DNA of 64,000 nt from Faecalibacterium prausnitzii (GTDB taxonomy: Bacteria > Bacillota > Clostridia > Oscillospirales > Ruminococcaceae), in the NCBI GenBank assembly GCA_004558805.1, contig SFDE01000010.1, positions 52,678-116,677 of the forward strand. Direction: 5' to 3'. Shown here in pieces: positions 16,719 through 26,145 of the stretch (positions are counted from its first letter, which is position 1; each line of letters opens with the position of its first letter). The position numbers and the translations under genes are program-made. The notes beneath the pieces were generated by a model. It did not search any database. It had not been told where the DNA came from and saw nothing but the letters and a program-made list of their open reading frames with translations.

Positions 16719-17267
16719 TTACTTTGTGTAAACTTCAGGCTTGAGAACGCCCACATAGGGCAGGTTGCGGTATTTTTCGTCATAGTCCAGACCGTAGCCC
16801 ACCACGAACTCGTCGGGGACCTGGAAGCCCTCATAGTCGGGCTGGATGTCTGCCTTGCGGCGGGTGGGCTTGTCCAGAATGGTGCAGATCTTCACCGAGC
16901 CGGGATTGCGCATCTTGAGCATGGGCACCAGATTGGACAGGGTGATGCCGGTGTCCAGAATGTCCTCCACGATCAGCACATCCTTGCCGGACAGGTCCCC
17001 GTCCAGATCCTTGATGATCTTGACCAGACCGCTGGAGGTGGTGTTGCTGCCACCGTAGCTGGACACTACCATAAAGTCGATGCTGCAGGGGATGGTCACG
17101 GCACGCATCAGGTCTGCCATAAAGACCACCGAGCCCTTGAGGATGGACACCAGAACAAGGTTTTTGCCCTCGTAGTCCTTGCTGATCTGTGCTCCCAGCT
17201 GAGCGACCTTTGCCTTGAGCTGTTCTTCCGAGACCAGAACGGTCTTGATATCATCGTGCATGCTCAT
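16719..17267 (-). CDS. hpt: Hypoxanthine phosphoribosyltransferase
   Basis: Salvages hypoxanthine and guanine to IMP and GMP using PRPP. The 182-aa protein has the PRPP loop VLIVEDILDTGITL, the SILKGSVVFMADL motif and the C-terminal VGYGLDYDEKYRNLPYVG block. The start is the ATG at 17267, which overlaps the tilS stop codon (ATGA) and has GGAGGAAATCAAATC upstream. Translational coupling with tilS and the order tilS-hpt-ftsH are classical for Firmicutes. Length is normal. Confidence 0.96.
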   Translation of the reverse strand: MSMHDDIKTVLVSEEQLKAKVAQLGAQISKDYEGKNLVLVSILKGSVVFMADLMRAVTIPCSIDFMVVSSYGGSNTTSSGLVKIIKDLDGDLSGKDVLIVEDILDTGITLSNLVPMLKMRNPGSVKICTILDKPTRRKADIQPDYEGFQVPDEFVVGYGLDYDEKYRNLPYVGVLKPEVYTK

Positions 17268-18739
17268 GATTTGATTTCCTCCGTTTTTTCTAATTCCATC
17301 AACAGGATCCGGGTGCAGTCTGCCGCCGGGGCAAGCCCCTGGGCAAACCCTGTGCCCCCGACCCACAGCACCCGGCTGCCGGAAGCAAGCACCGGCAATC
17401 CGTCTCTATCACAGGGTGGGATCCCCGCCTCGTTCATCCATTTGCGCAGCTCCTTGTCAACGTCCCGCCCTGGAGGGCGATACCGGTCTCCGGGCAGACG
17501 ACTGCGCAGGCAGAGGTCAGGGTAACACATTGCTATTCTAGCATAATCCGCCTGATTTTTTAAGTCTTTTTTATGAACGACTTGTTTTTTTTCTTCAAAA
17601 TCCCTCTCCTTCACCCGTACCGTCAGCTTCCATCCCCCAGAAAGGCGGTATTCCGCTCCGTCTCGGGGCAAAAAAGCCTGCGGCGCTGCCGGTGCTGCAG
17701 GGGCAGCCGGAAAGATCTCCTCCTGCCACAGCACTCCCTGCTCAGCGCAGAACCGCACCCGGCTCGTCAGCTGCACCGCACCGCTGCCCTGTCCCACAAG
17801 GTCGCACAGCAGCTGCACATATTTTTCCTCCGGGTCCCGCACCGGGGCAAGGAGGCTGTGCATAGCGGTCTCCAAAATCAGCAGCTCTGCCTGAGCAAGG
17901 GGCGGCAGATGCCAGACCCGGTTGCCCTGCGCCAGCGCATACCGTGCCCCAGCAGGCAACTGCTTGCAAGGCATCTCCAGCTGCGCCCGGGTCAGCAGCA
18001 GCTGCGCCTGCCGGGCAAAATATGCATCCGCCTGCGCTGCCTTTTCGCAAAAGCGTGCCAGATTTTCCACAGCGGCAGAGTTGGTGCTCCGCAGCGCCGG
18101 TATTGCCCCGCTGCGCAGCCGGTTGCGGGCGTAGGCATCGGTATCGTTGGTCTCATCGGTGACCCAGAGCAGCCCCGTCTCCCGGCAGAACACCTCGGTA
18201 TCCTGCCTGCCCAGACAGAGCAGGGGGCGGCAGTAGCCCCGGCGTGACGGACGGATGCCGGCGGCACCGTGGAGACCGGTACCCCGTGCCAGCCGCAGCA
18301 GCAGAGTCTCTGCCTGATCATTTTCAGTATGGGCGGTGGCTACCGCATCTATCCCCTGTTCCAGCAGCCGGGCAAAACAGGCGTACCGCAGCCGCCGCGC
18401 CCAGTCCTCTCCGGCATGGGGCGGCACAGTTCCCACCTGCTCTGCCATGTCCCGGGCGTGGAACACCTGCAGCGGCACCCCCAGCGCCCTGCAGCTCTCT
18501 GTCACAAACACCTCGTCCCGGTCTGCGGTCTCTCCCCGGAGCCCGTGGTTCACATGGCACGCCGAGAGGGTAAAGCCAAACTCCGGCTGCAGGGCACAGA
18601 GGATCCCCAGCAATGCCATGCTGTCCGCTCCCCCGGACACTGCCGCTGCCAGATGCAGCGGCTGCTGCCGGCTGCCCAGCAGCCGATGCAGGCGGCAGAA
18701 CTGTTCCACCCGCCCCAGGATCTCGTTTTGCCGGTCCAT
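17264..18739 (-). CDS. tilS: tRNA(Ile)-lysidine synthase
   Basis: Modifies C34 of the AUA-reading tRNA(Ile) to lysidine using ATP and lysine. The 491-aa protein carries the PP-loop AVSGGADSMALLG (about residues 33-45), the HVNHGLRG motif, the ATAHTENDQAETLLLRL motif and the GLLWVTDETNDTDAYARNRLR motif, then TilS substrate-binding and C-terminal domains (KWMNEAGIPPCDRDGLPVL). The start ATG overlaps the dnaB stop by one base (TGATG). The longer frame to 18838 lies inside dnaB and is rejected. Confidence 0.95.
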   Translation of the reverse strand: MDRQNEILGRVEQFCRLHRLLGSRQQPLHLAAAVSGGADSMALLGILCALQPEFGFTLSACHVNHGLRGETADRDEVFVTESCRALGVPLQVFHARDMAEQVGTVPPHAGEDWARRLRYACFARLLEQGIDAVATAHTENDQAETLLLRLARGTGLHGAAGIRPSRRGYCRPLLCLGRQDTEVFCRETGLLWVTDETNDTDAYARNRLRSGAIPALRSTNSAAVENLARFCEKAAQADAYFARQAQLLLTRAQLEMPCKQLPAGARYALAQGNRVWHLPPLAQAELLILETAMHSLLAPVRDPEEKYVQLLCDLVGQGSGAVQLTSRVRFCAEQGVLWQEEIFPAAPAAPAAPQAFLPRDGAEYRLSGGWKLTVRVKERDFEEKKQVVHKKDLKNQADYARIAMCYPDLCLRSRLPGDRYRPPGRDVDKELRKWMNEAGIPPCDRDGLPVLASGSRVLWVGGTGFAQGLAPAADCTRILLMELEKTEEIKS

Positions 18740-20139
18740 CAGCGCTTGAAGTCCACATCCATGAACCGGGTGTGGGCACCATCCCAGCCCAGAGGCACCG
18801 TGCTGGTCTCGCCGTGGCGGTTTTTTGCCACGATGCACTCGGCGGTGTCGGCGTCTACCTCGGCGCCGTCCGGGTTCTGGCTGGCGTAGTAGGAATCACG
18901 GTACAAAAACAGAACGCAGTCGGCGTCCTGCTCGATGGAACCGGAATCACGCAGGTCCGACAGCTGAGGACGGTGGCTGGAATTGTTGCCCTGCTTTTCC
19001 ACCGCACGGGACAGCTGACTCAGGGCGATGATGGGCACGTTCAGTTCCTTTGCCATGATCTTCAGATTCCGGGTGATGGAGCTGATCTCCTGCACACGGT
19101 TTTCGCTGCGCTGTCCGCTGGTCATCAGCTGCAGGTAGTCGATGACGATCAGTCCCACGTTGGGACGTGCCGGGTCCTGGTTGACCCGGCGGATCTTTGC
19201 CTTCATCTCGGTGATGGTGATGCCGGAGGTATCGTCCATGTAGATGGGGGCGTCGTGGAGCTTCTCGGTAGCAAGTGCCAGATCCTCCCAGTCCTCGGCA
19301 CGGAGGGCACCGGTGCGGAACGCCTGACTATCAATGCCCGCCTCGGCGGAAAGGATACGGTTGGTGAGCTGCTCCTTGGTCATTTCCAGACTGAAGATCG
19401 CCACCGGCACCTTCTGCTGCATTGCCACCCGGGTGGCGATGTTCAGGGCAAAACTGGTCTTGCCCATGCCGGGACGGGCAGCAAGAATGATCAGGTCGCC
19501 CCGTCCCAGACCTGTAAGCACCGTATCCAGCAGCCGGAACCCGGTGGGGATGCCCTTGTACTTGTCGGCGTCCGGTCCGCTGATCTTCTGCAGGTTGGTC
19601 AGGGTCTCCACCATGCTGGAAGAAAGAGGGGTCAGGGCGCTGGAGTCCCGTCCGGACCGGATCTCGTAGATCCGCTGCTCTGCGTTTTCCAGCAGAAGGT
19701 CTGCGTCCGGCTCGTCTCCGGCGTCCTGAAGGATGTCCTTTGCCACCCCCATGAGCTGGCGCACCAGATACTTTTCCTGCACGATCTGGGCGTACGCCTT
19801 CACGTTGGAGATGCTGGGCACCGTCTCTGCCAGACCGGTCAGGTACACCTTTGCCTCGTCGGCGCTGGGAAACACCCCGTCGGAGATCACAGCGTCCAGC
19901 AGGGTGACAAAGTCGATGGTCTGGTCGCTGGTGAACAGCCGCAGCATCTCGCTCCAGATCTGGGCATTCTGCCGGGTGTAGAACATTTCCGGCTTGATGA
20001 TCTCCACCAGATCCGTCAGGGTATCGGGCTTCAGCAGCACTGCACCCAGCACGCTCTGCTCCGCCTGCATGTTGTAGGGCAGGTTGATGCCCACGCTTTC
20101 AAGATTCAGTTCGTTGGAATAATGTCGTTGATTTGGCAT
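18739..20139 (-). CDS. dnaB: Replicative DNA helicase
   Basis: Hexameric 5'-3' helicase that unwinds DNA at the fork. The 466-aa protein has the N-terminal primase-binding domain (NMQAEQSVLGAVLL onward) and the RecA-like domain with Walker A AARPGMGKTS, Walker B VIDYLQLM and the arginine-finger region SDLRDSGSIEQDAD. The start used is ATG 20139 (MPNQRHYS), nine bases after AGGA; an ATG two codons upstream at 20145 sits too close to that site. It follows rplI, as in many Firmicutes, but a hairpin terminator lies between them. Confidence 0.95.
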   Translation of the reverse strand: MPNQRHYSNELNLESVGINLPYNMQAEQSVLGAVLLKPDTLTDLVEIIKPEMFYTRQNAQIWSEMLRLFTSDQTIDFVTLLDAVISDGVFPSADEAKVYLTGLAETVPSISNVKAYAQIVQEKYLVRQLMGVAKDILQDAGDEPDADLLLENAEQRIYEIRSGRDSSALTPLSSSMVETLTNLQKISGPDADKYKGIPTGFRLLDTVLTGLGRGDLIILAARPGMGKTSFALNIATRVAMQQKVPVAIFSLEMTKEQLTNRILSAEAGIDSQAFRTGALRAEDWEDLALATEKLHDAPIYMDDTSGITITEMKAKIRRVNQDPARPNVGLIVIDYLQLMTSGQRSENRVQEISSITRNLKIMAKELNVPIIALSQLSRAVEKQGNNSSHRPQLSDLRDSGSIEQDADCVLFLYRDSYYASQNPDGAEVDADTAECIVAKNRHGETSTVPLGWDGAHTRFMDVDFKR

Positions 20140-20198
20140 GGTCATTCATCCTTTTGCATCATGGTATCCGCTGAAAATACAGCCCTACCGGAAAACTC

Positions 20199-20227
20199 AA
20201 AAAGCGCCCCCTGCTTTGAGGGGGCGC
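20199..20227 (-). terminator. Hairpin terminator between rplI and dnaB
   Basis: On the minus strand GCGCCCCC pairs with GGGGGCGC around TCAAAGCA and is followed by TTTTTGAG. It ends or attenuates rplI transcripts before dnaB. Confidence 0.8.
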
Positions 20228-20241
20228 AGACAGTGCTCAGA

Positions 20242-20697
20242 TCAGACCTGCTCCACTTCCACCTGGATCTTGAAGGAGGCCACAACGCCAACGTACAGAC
20301 GGACCTTGCCGTTGAACACGCCGGCATCCTTGATGTCCTTGGTCTCCAGCTCGATCTTCTTTTTGTCGATGGGAGAACCAGCCAGAACGGCAAGCGCCTC
20401 GGCAACTTCCTTGCCGGTGACCTTGCCGTGGAGACGACCGGAAGCGCCGCCCTTTGCCTTGATGACAACGGTCTTGCCTTCGATCTTTGCGGCAACTGCC
20501 TTGGCGGCGGCAATGGTCTCCGCCTCGTGGAAGTCGGCAGCAGCTTCCTTGCTGCGTGCCACATTCAGGGCGCTGGCATCTGCCACAGCAGCCAGCTTCC
20601 GGGGGAACAGGTAGTTGCGGGCGTAGCCGTCGGAGACCTCGTGGATCTCGTCCTTCTTGCCGATGCCCTTGATATCCTGCTTGAGAATCACTTTCAT
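20242..20697 (-). CDS. rplI: 50S ribosomal protein L9
   Basis: Structural protein at the base of the L1 stalk that limits frameshifting. The 151-aa protein has the typical N-terminal domain KVILKQDIKGIGKKDEIHEVSDGYARNYL, the long connecting helix rich in Ala and Glu, and the C-terminal RNA-binding domain with GRLHGKVTGKEVAEAL. Length is normal. The ribosome-binding site is GTGAGGGATAAAC. It has its own promoter at 20747-20775, which separates it from glf. Confidence 0.97.
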   Translation of the reverse strand: MKVILKQDIKGIGKKDEIHEVSDGYARNYLFPRKLAAVADASALNVARSKEAAADFHEAETIAAAKAVAAKIEGKTVVIKAKGGASGRLHGKVTGKEVAEALAVLAGSPIDKKKIELETKDIKDAGVFNGKVRLYVGVVASFKIQVEVEQV

Positions 20698-20746
20698 GTT
20701 TATCCCTCACTTTTCACCGGATGACCGGTGCAGTTCTTATATAGAT

Positions 20747-20775
20747 AGTATACAGCATTTGCCCCATTTGAGCAA
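20747..20775 (-). promoter_or_regulatory. Promoter of rplI
   Basis: Minus strand TTGCTC (20775-20770), 17-bp spacer, TATACT (20752-20747). The short leader holds a hairpin CACCGG-TCAT-CCGGTG just ahead of the ribosome-binding site. Confidence 0.75.
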
Positions 20776-20791
20776 GAGGGAGCAAAGAGGC

Positions 20792-21895
20792 TCAGCCCAA
20801 CTCTTTTTTAACTACATCCAGAGCAGCTTCAATCACTTTATCCATATCGTAATACTTGTACTCCCCCAGACGACCGCCGAAGATAACGCCTTCTTGTGTA
20901 TTCGCCAGCTTTTTATACTTTGCGTACAGAGCGCCGTTTTTCTCGTCGTTGACGGGATAGTACGGTTCATCGCCCTTTTTCCACTCTGCGCTGTACTCCC
21001 GGCTGATGACCGTCTTGGGCTGGGTGCCAAACTCAAAGTGTTTGTGCTCGATGATGCGGGTGTAGGGGGTCTCGGCGTCGGTGTAGTTCACCACGGCGTT
21101 GCCCTGATAGTTGTCGGTGTCCAGTACCTCGGTCTCAAACCGGACGCTGCGGTACTGCAGTGCCCCCAGACGGTAGCCAAAGTAGGCGTCCACCGGTCCG
21201 GTGTACACCACCTTTTCGGCAAGTGCGTCCAGTGCCGCCTTGTCTGCCAGATAGTCCACCTCCAGCCGCACCTCGATGCCCTCCAGCATCTTTTCCACCA
21301 TGGCGGTGTAGCCGCCGTTGGGGATACCCTGATACAGGGCGTTGAAGTAGTTGTCGTCGTAGGTGAACCGCACCGGCAGCCGCTTGATGATAAAGGAGGG
21401 CAGCTCCGTGCAGGGGCGCCCCCACTGCTTGCCGGTGTAGCCCTTGATGAGCTTTTCGTAGATGTCGGTGCCCACAAGGCTGATCGCCTGTTCTTCCAGA
21501 TTCTTCGGCTCGGTGATGCCTGCCTCGTCCCGCTGCTGCTGGATCTTTGCCTTTGCCTCGGCGGGGGTCACCACACCCCACATCTTGTTGAAGGTGTTCA
21601 TGTTAAAGGGCAGGTTGTAGATCTCCCCGTGGTAGTTTGCCACCGGGCTGTTGGTGTAGCGGTTGAACTCCGCAAACTGGTTCACATACTGCCACACCGC
21701 CTTATTGTTGGTGTGGAAGATGTGTGCCCCGTAACGGTGGACATTGATGCCCTCCACTGCCTCGGTATAGATATTGCCGGCAATATGGTCCCGCTTATCG
21801 ATGACAAGGCAGCGTTTGCCTGCTTTTGCGGCTTCGTGAGCAAACACAGCGCCGTAAAGACCTGCGCCGACGATGAGATAATCATACTGTTTCAT
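20792..21895 (-). CDS. glf: UDP-galactopyranose mutase
   Basis: FAD-dependent enzyme that converts UDP-galactopyranose to UDP-galactofuranose, the donor for galactofuranose-containing surface glycans. The 367-aa protein has the N-terminal FAD motif DYLIVGAGLYGAVFA, the HRYGAHIFHTNNK motif, the YTGKQWGRPCTELP stretch and the C-terminal GRLGEYKYYDMDKVI motif. Length is normal. The start is ATG 21895, 13 bp after gdpP. It is placed between gdpP and rplI, two genes that are usually adjacent, which points to a later insertion. No other galactofuran genes are in the window. Confidence 0.96.
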   Translation of the reverse strand: MKQYDYLIVGAGLYGAVFAHEAAKAGKRCLVIDKRDHIAGNIYTEAVEGINVHRYGAHIFHTNNKAVWQYVNQFAEFNRYTNSPVANYHGEIYNLPFNMNTFNKMWGVVTPAEAKAKIQQQRDEAGITEPKNLEEQAISLVGTDIYEKLIKGYTGKQWGRPCTELPSFIIKRLPVRFTYDDNYFNALYQGIPNGGYTAMVEKMLEGIEVRLEVDYLADKAALDALAEKVVYTGPVDAYFGYRLGALQYRSVRFETEVLDTDNYQGNAVVNYTDAETPYTRIIEHKHFEFGTQPKTVISREYSAEWKKGDEPYYPVNDEKNGALYAKYKKLANTQEGVIFGGRLGEYKYYDMDKVIEAALDVVKKELG

Positions 21896-21908
21896 AAGTC
21901 CGGTCCTC

Positions 21909-23894
21909 TCAATGTTTGTTATCTTCCACGGCGCTCTTCTTCTGGGATGCGTAGTAGTTGTCGATCGCCGTTTCTATGCGGGCACGTGCCGCCTGGGCGG
22001 TGATGTGACGGAGCTGTGCCGCCGCCATGGTCTGATGACCGCCGCCGCCCAGACTTTCCATGATCACCTGCACGTTGACGGCGCCCAGACTGCGAGCGGA
22101 GATATTCATGCCGCTGCCTGCCTGCACCGCCACAAAGCTGGCATCCACGCCCTGAATGCGCAACAGGTCGTTAGCCGCCTGTGCCACCGCCACCCGTGCC
22201 TCCGGGGGCACCTCGCTGCCCACCGAGATGGCACAGTTCCGGTACATCTTGGCGGCTTCCACCAGCGCCGATTTGGCGTTGTACTCCACCATGGTCACAT
22301 CAAAGAGCTGACGCACCCGCTCGGTCTCTGCGCCATAGCGTCGCAGCGCTGCCGCTGCCTCAAAGGTGCGCACACCGGTGTGCAGGGTAAAGTCCTGGGT
22401 ATCCAGCATGATGCCGGACAAAAGACCCTCTGCCTCCACCCGGTTGGGCTTGTCGTCCCGCTCTCCCACGTATTGCAGAAGCTCGGTGACCAGCTCGCTG
22501 GCAGAGGAGGAGTAGGGCTCGTGGCAGACCAGCGCCGGTTTTTCGATGTAGCCTACCCCTTTGCGGTGGTGGTCGATGACCGCCACCTTGCCGCATTTTT
22601 CCAAAATCTCCTTGCTTTCCACCAGACCCACCTGATAGGTATCCACCACGATGCACAGGGTGTGCTTGGAGATAATGGGCAGTGCGTCCTTGGGGTCGAT
22701 GAAATCATCTCGCTGCCCCGCTGCGCACAAGGCGTCAATGAGGCTGCCCGCAAGGGTGGCATCCCGCCGGACGGCGATCACCGCCGGCACATCGCAGATC
22801 TTGCAGATCCGCAGCACGCCCTCGGCGGAACCGATGGCATCCAGATCGCTCATGCGGTGTCCCATGATGACCACGTGATCCGCTTCCTTGATAAGTTTTA
22901 CCAGCTGGTCCGCCACAAAGCGACTGCGGACCTTGCTGCGTTTTTCCACGCCATGGCTCACGCCGCCGTAGAAGGTAAAGCCGTCCGGCGTCATTTCTGC
23001 CGCCTGATCGCCGCCCCGTCCCTGTGCCATATCCAGCGCCTGCACCGCCATGTCCTGCGCCTCCCGCAGGGTCTTTGCCCCACGACCGATGCCGATGGAC
23101 AAAGACAGGTTCACGCTGGGGTCCAGAGCGCGGATCTTGTCCAGCACGTCATAGCCCCGGTTGGCAAACTGCTCCATCTGCCGTTCTTCCACCACGGCGA
23201 TGTACCGTCCGCTTGCCACCCGGCGCAAAAAACCGTTGCCACGCCCGATCATATCTTCCAGAATGCGGTTGATGCCCTCCAGCAGACGGGCACGCTCGCT
23301 GTCCAGCATATCACCAAACACATCGTCGTAGCCGTCCACCAGAAAGACCAGATACCCCGGGCGGCTTGCCTTGTATTCCGCCTCGATACGGCGCAGGGCA
23401 GTCTCCTCGTTGAGCACCAGCAGGGTCATGCTCTCGGCATCACCGGGCACCGTGGAGCTGTGGGCGCTCCACGCCCCGTCCGAGAAGGTCAGCAGCTGCC
23501 CGCTCTGCTGGCGGCACTGCTGCAGGTCCAGCCCCGGCAATACCTTCTGCACCCGGCTGGTCAGCACATCCACCCCGCCCAGGATCCGGACCCGGAACTG
23601 CTCGTTGTACCACAGTACTGTCTCCCCGGAAAGCAATGCTGCCGGCTGGGACAGCTGTTCCAGACTGAACCTGGTCTTGGACTTTTCAAAGGTGCCGCCG
23701 CAGACCCACTGCGCCATCCAACGGCGCAGCTTGTAGCGGAACATCACCATGCACACGCCCCACAGGATCACCAGCGCCAGCAGCACCACCCAGATCCCGG
23801 GACGCTGGAACAGCAGCACCAGCGTAAGCAGCGCACAGAGCACCGCAAGGCTGACGGTCAGCATTTCCAGGGTCCATCTCGGTTTATGTTTCAT
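21909..23894 (-). CDS. gdpP: Cyclic-di-AMP phosphodiesterase GdpP (DHH-DHHA1)
   Basis: Degrades c-di-AMP, which controls osmotic and envelope homeostasis. The 661-aa protein has two N-terminal membrane spans (about 10-55), a PAS-like segment, a degenerate GGDEF domain (about 150-305), then the DHH domain with GHRMSDLDAIGSAEG, VVDTYQVG and VIDHHRKG, and a DHHA1 domain ending in SLGGGGHQTMAAAQL. The DxD and DHH metal motifs are intact, so it should be active. The order gdpP then rplI-dnaB is conserved in Firmicutes, here interrupted by glf. It follows rnj by 52 bp. Confidence 0.95.
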   Translation of the reverse strand: MKHKPRWTLEMLTVSLAVLCALLTLVLLFQRPGIWVVLLALVILWGVCMVMFRYKLRRWMAQWVCGGTFEKSKTRFSLEQLSQPAALLSGETVLWYNEQFRVRILGGVDVLTSRVQKVLPGLDLQQCRQQSGQLLTFSDGAWSAHSSTVPGDAESMTLLVLNEETALRRIEAEYKASRPGYLVFLVDGYDDVFGDMLDSERARLLEGINRILEDMIGRGNGFLRRVASGRYIAVVEERQMEQFANRGYDVLDKIRALDPSVNLSLSIGIGRGAKTLREAQDMAVQALDMAQGRGGDQAAEMTPDGFTFYGGVSHGVEKRSKVRSRFVADQLVKLIKEADHVVIMGHRMSDLDAIGSAEGVLRICKICDVPAVIAVRRDATLAGSLIDALCAAGQRDDFIDPKDALPIISKHTLCIVVDTYQVGLVESKEILEKCGKVAVIDHHRKGVGYIEKPALVCHEPYSSSASELVTELLQYVGERDDKPNRVEAEGLLSGIMLDTQDFTLHTGVRTFEAAAALRRYGAETERVRQLFDVTMVEYNAKSALVEAAKMYRNCAISVGSEVPPEARVAVAQAANDLLRIQGVDASFVAVQAGSGMNISARSLGAVNVQVIMESLGGGGHQTMAAAQLRHITAQAARARIETAIDNYYASQKKSAVEDNKH

Positions 23895-23946
23895 GCGTTT
23901 TTTCGCCTCCCGGGCAGCACCGCCTTTGCGGCAGGCTGCCTGTTGC

Positions 23947-25749
23947 TCAGACTTCCATCAGAATGGGCAGGATCATGGGGCTGCGCTTGGTGCGCCGGTA
24001 GATATAGCTGCTCAGTGCCTCCCGCACACGGGTCTTGACACTGTTCCAATCCCGGACGTGCTCGTCCACGCAGCGGTCCAGCGCATTTTCCACGATGCTC
24101 TGGGCACCGTCCATAAGGCTTTCGTTCTCTCGCACATATACAAAGCCGCGGCTCACAAGGTCCGGACCTGCCAGCACCTTGCCGGTCTTGCTGTCCACCG
24201 TTGCCACGATGATCACCAGACCATCCTCGGACAGGTGCTTGCGGTCCCGCAGCACCACGTTGCCCACGTCGCCTACGCCCAGACCGTCCACCATGACGGC
24301 ACCGGCGGTCACCGGCTCGCCCAGCTTCATCTCGTCCTTGCTGAGGATCACGTTGGAGCCGTTTTCGGCAATGAGGATGTTGCTGGTGGGGATGCCGAGG
24401 CTGGCGGCGGTAAGAGCGTGCTTTTTCAGCTGCTTGTACTCACCGTGGACCGGCAGGAAATACTGGGGACGGGTGAGGGTCAGCATCAGCTTCTGCTCTT
24501 CCTGACAGGCGTGACCGGACACATGGACGTCATACATGCTCTCGTAGATGACCTCTGCACCCAGCAGCAGCAGACCGTTGACGATCTTGGTCACGCTCTT
24601 CTCGTTGCCGGGGATGGGGTTGGCGGAGATGATGATGAAGTCCCCGGGTCCCACCCGCACCTGACGGTGGCTGCAGGACGCCATGCGGGAAAGGGCGCTC
24701 AAAGGCTCGCCCTGACTGCCGGTGGTGATCAGCACCACCTGCTCCGGAGGATACTGATTCAGTTCATCCACGCTGATGAGGGTGTCCTCCGGGATGTGCA
24801 TATAGCCCAGTTCCTGCGCCATGGCGGTGTTGTTCACCATGCTGCGACCGCTGAACGCCACCTTGCGTCCGTCCTCCACTGCCAGATCGATGATCTGCTG
24901 CACCCGGTAGATGTTGGATGCAAAGGTAGCAATGATGATGCGCTTGTTCCGGGCGCAGGCAAAGAGGTTCCGGACGCCTGCCGCCACTTTCTGCTCGGTG
25001 GCGGTAAAGCCGGGACGCTCAGAGTTGGTGGAATCGCTGAGCAGGGCAAGCACCCCCCGCTGTCCGTACTCTGCCAGAGTGGACAGGTCGGTGACGCCGC
25101 ATGCCAGAGGGGTGTAGTCGATCTTGAAGTCGCCGGTCTGGATGATGGTGCCGGCGGGGCTGTCGATGGCAAACGCCACCGCATCCGGGATGGAGTGGTT
25201 CACATGGATGGGCTCCACCGTAAAGCAGCCCAGCTTGATCTTCTGCCGGGGGGTGATCTCCACAAACTTGGTCTTGCCTGCCAGCCCGAACTCCTCCAGC
25301 TTGTTGCGGATGAGACCGCAGGTCAGTCGGGTGCCGTAGACCGGCAGATCAAACTTCTGCAGCAGGTAGGGGATGCTGCCGATGTGGTCCTCGTGACCGT
25401 GGGTGATCAGCAGACCCTTGATCTTGTCCTTGTTCTGCACCACAAAGGTGAAATCCGGGATCACCATGTCCACACCGTACATCTCGCTGTCCGGGAACAC
25501 CAGACCGCAGTCCACGATGATCATATCCCCGTTGCACTCGTAGACGGTCATGTTCTTGCCCACTTCTCCCAGACCGCCCAGTGGGTAGATATGGATGGGC
25601 GTTGCAGCCTCCTTGGGCTGCTGGGGACGACGGGGACGCCGGTTGTAATAGGGACGGCGGGTGGTGCGGGGGCGCTTTTCGCCGTTCTCTGCAGGTTTTG
25701 CGTGGGTTGCGGCTGCGGCTGCTGCCGCAGTTTCTTTTGTCTGTGCCAT
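23947..25749 (-). CDS. rnj: Ribonuclease J
   Basis: Metallo-beta-lactamase RNase with 5' exonuclease and endonuclease activity, central to mRNA decay in Firmicutes. The 600-aa protein has an Ala-rich and Arg-rich N-terminal extension of about 45 residues, then the nuclease core: PLGGLGEVGKNM, THGHEDHIG (HxHxDH), the SDSTNSERPGFT motif, the beta-CASP motif TFASNIYRVQQII, TTGSQGEPLSAL and HVSGHACQEEQKLML. The start is ATG 25749 (MAQTKETAAA) five bases after GGAGG; the longer frame uses a TTG within that site. A strong promoter lies 260 bp upstream, leaving a long leader. Confidence 0.95.
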   Translation of the reverse strand: MAQTKETAAAAAAATHAKPAENGEKRPRTTRRPYYNRRPRRPQQPKEAATPIHIYPLGGLGEVGKNMTVYECNGDMIIVDCGLVFPDSEMYGVDMVIPDFTFVVQNKDKIKGLLITHGHEDHIGSIPYLLQKFDLPVYGTRLTCGLIRNKLEEFGLAGKTKFVEITPRQKIKLGCFTVEPIHVNHSIPDAVAFAIDSPAGTIIQTGDFKIDYTPLACGVTDLSTLAEYGQRGVLALLSDSTNSERPGFTATEQKVAAGVRNLFACARNKRIIIATFASNIYRVQQIIDLAVEDGRKVAFSGRSMVNNTAMAQELGYMHIPEDTLISVDELNQYPPEQVVLITTGSQGEPLSALSRMASCSHRQVRVGPGDFIIISANPIPGNEKSVTKIVNGLLLLGAEVIYESMYDVHVSGHACQEEQKLMLTLTRPQYFLPVHGEYKQLKKHALTAASLGIPTSNILIAENGSNVILSKDEMKLGEPVTAGAVMVDGLGVGDVGNVVLRDRKHLSEDGLVIIVATVDSKTGKVLAGPDLVSRGFVYVRENESLMDGAQSIVENALDRCVDEHVRDWNSVKTRVREALSSYIYRRTKRSPMILPILMEV

Positions 25750-26016
25750 TCTGACCTCCAATTACAATTGCCGCAAAGACCGTTCTCTCAATAGAAAACA
25801 GCTCTGCCACAGGGGGAAGCACTAAAAAATCACATCGGCTTCCCTTCGATGCATCCGTATAGAATTCACTTGTCAGCGTGCTTTTGCGCACTGCTGTTTG
25901 TTCCACAGAAACTTTTTTGCCTGTACAGTCCATCTGTTCGATGCGACCGCGGCTGGTCTGCGGGAACGACTGAGCGCACGCCTACGGTGCGCCCCTATAC
26001 GCATTTTGTTAGAACA
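25750..26016 (-). promoter_or_regulatory. Long 5' leader of rnj
   Basis: The predicted start site near 26010 gives a leader of about 260 nt. It contains GC-rich segments and a possible hairpin GGGAAGC...GCTTCCC near 25820-25850. No known riboswitch is recognised. RNase J messages are self-regulated in some bacteria, so the leader may be a target; this is inference. Confidence 0.4.
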
Positions 26017-26045
26017 AGTATAGTATTTCCCGGCGTTTTTGTCAA
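26017..26045 (-). promoter_or_regulatory. Promoter of rnj
   Basis: Minus strand TTGACA (26045-26040), 17-bp spacer, TATACT (26022-26017): close to full sigma-A consensus. Confidence 0.85.
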
Positions 26046-26087
26046 TTCCAAGGTTTGGCAAATATGCGGTGCGCTATACATTTGCAC

Positions 26088-26117
26088 TTGACATTCTGCG
26101 TTGGATGGCGCTAAATA
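26088..26117 (+). promoter_or_regulatory. Probable promoter of rnhA
   Basis: Consensus TTGACA (26088-26093), 18-bp spacer and a weak -10, TAAATA (26112-26117), 28 bp before the rnhA start. The -35 is strong, the -10 poor. Confidence 0.5.
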
Positions 26118-26145
26118 AAGGTACTATCTTTGTAAGGAGAACCCC

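Noticed and set aside
25349..25933. Upstream ORF of 194 codons in the rnj leader
   Set aside because: It has no ribosome-binding site, and its second half is the shifted frame of rnj.
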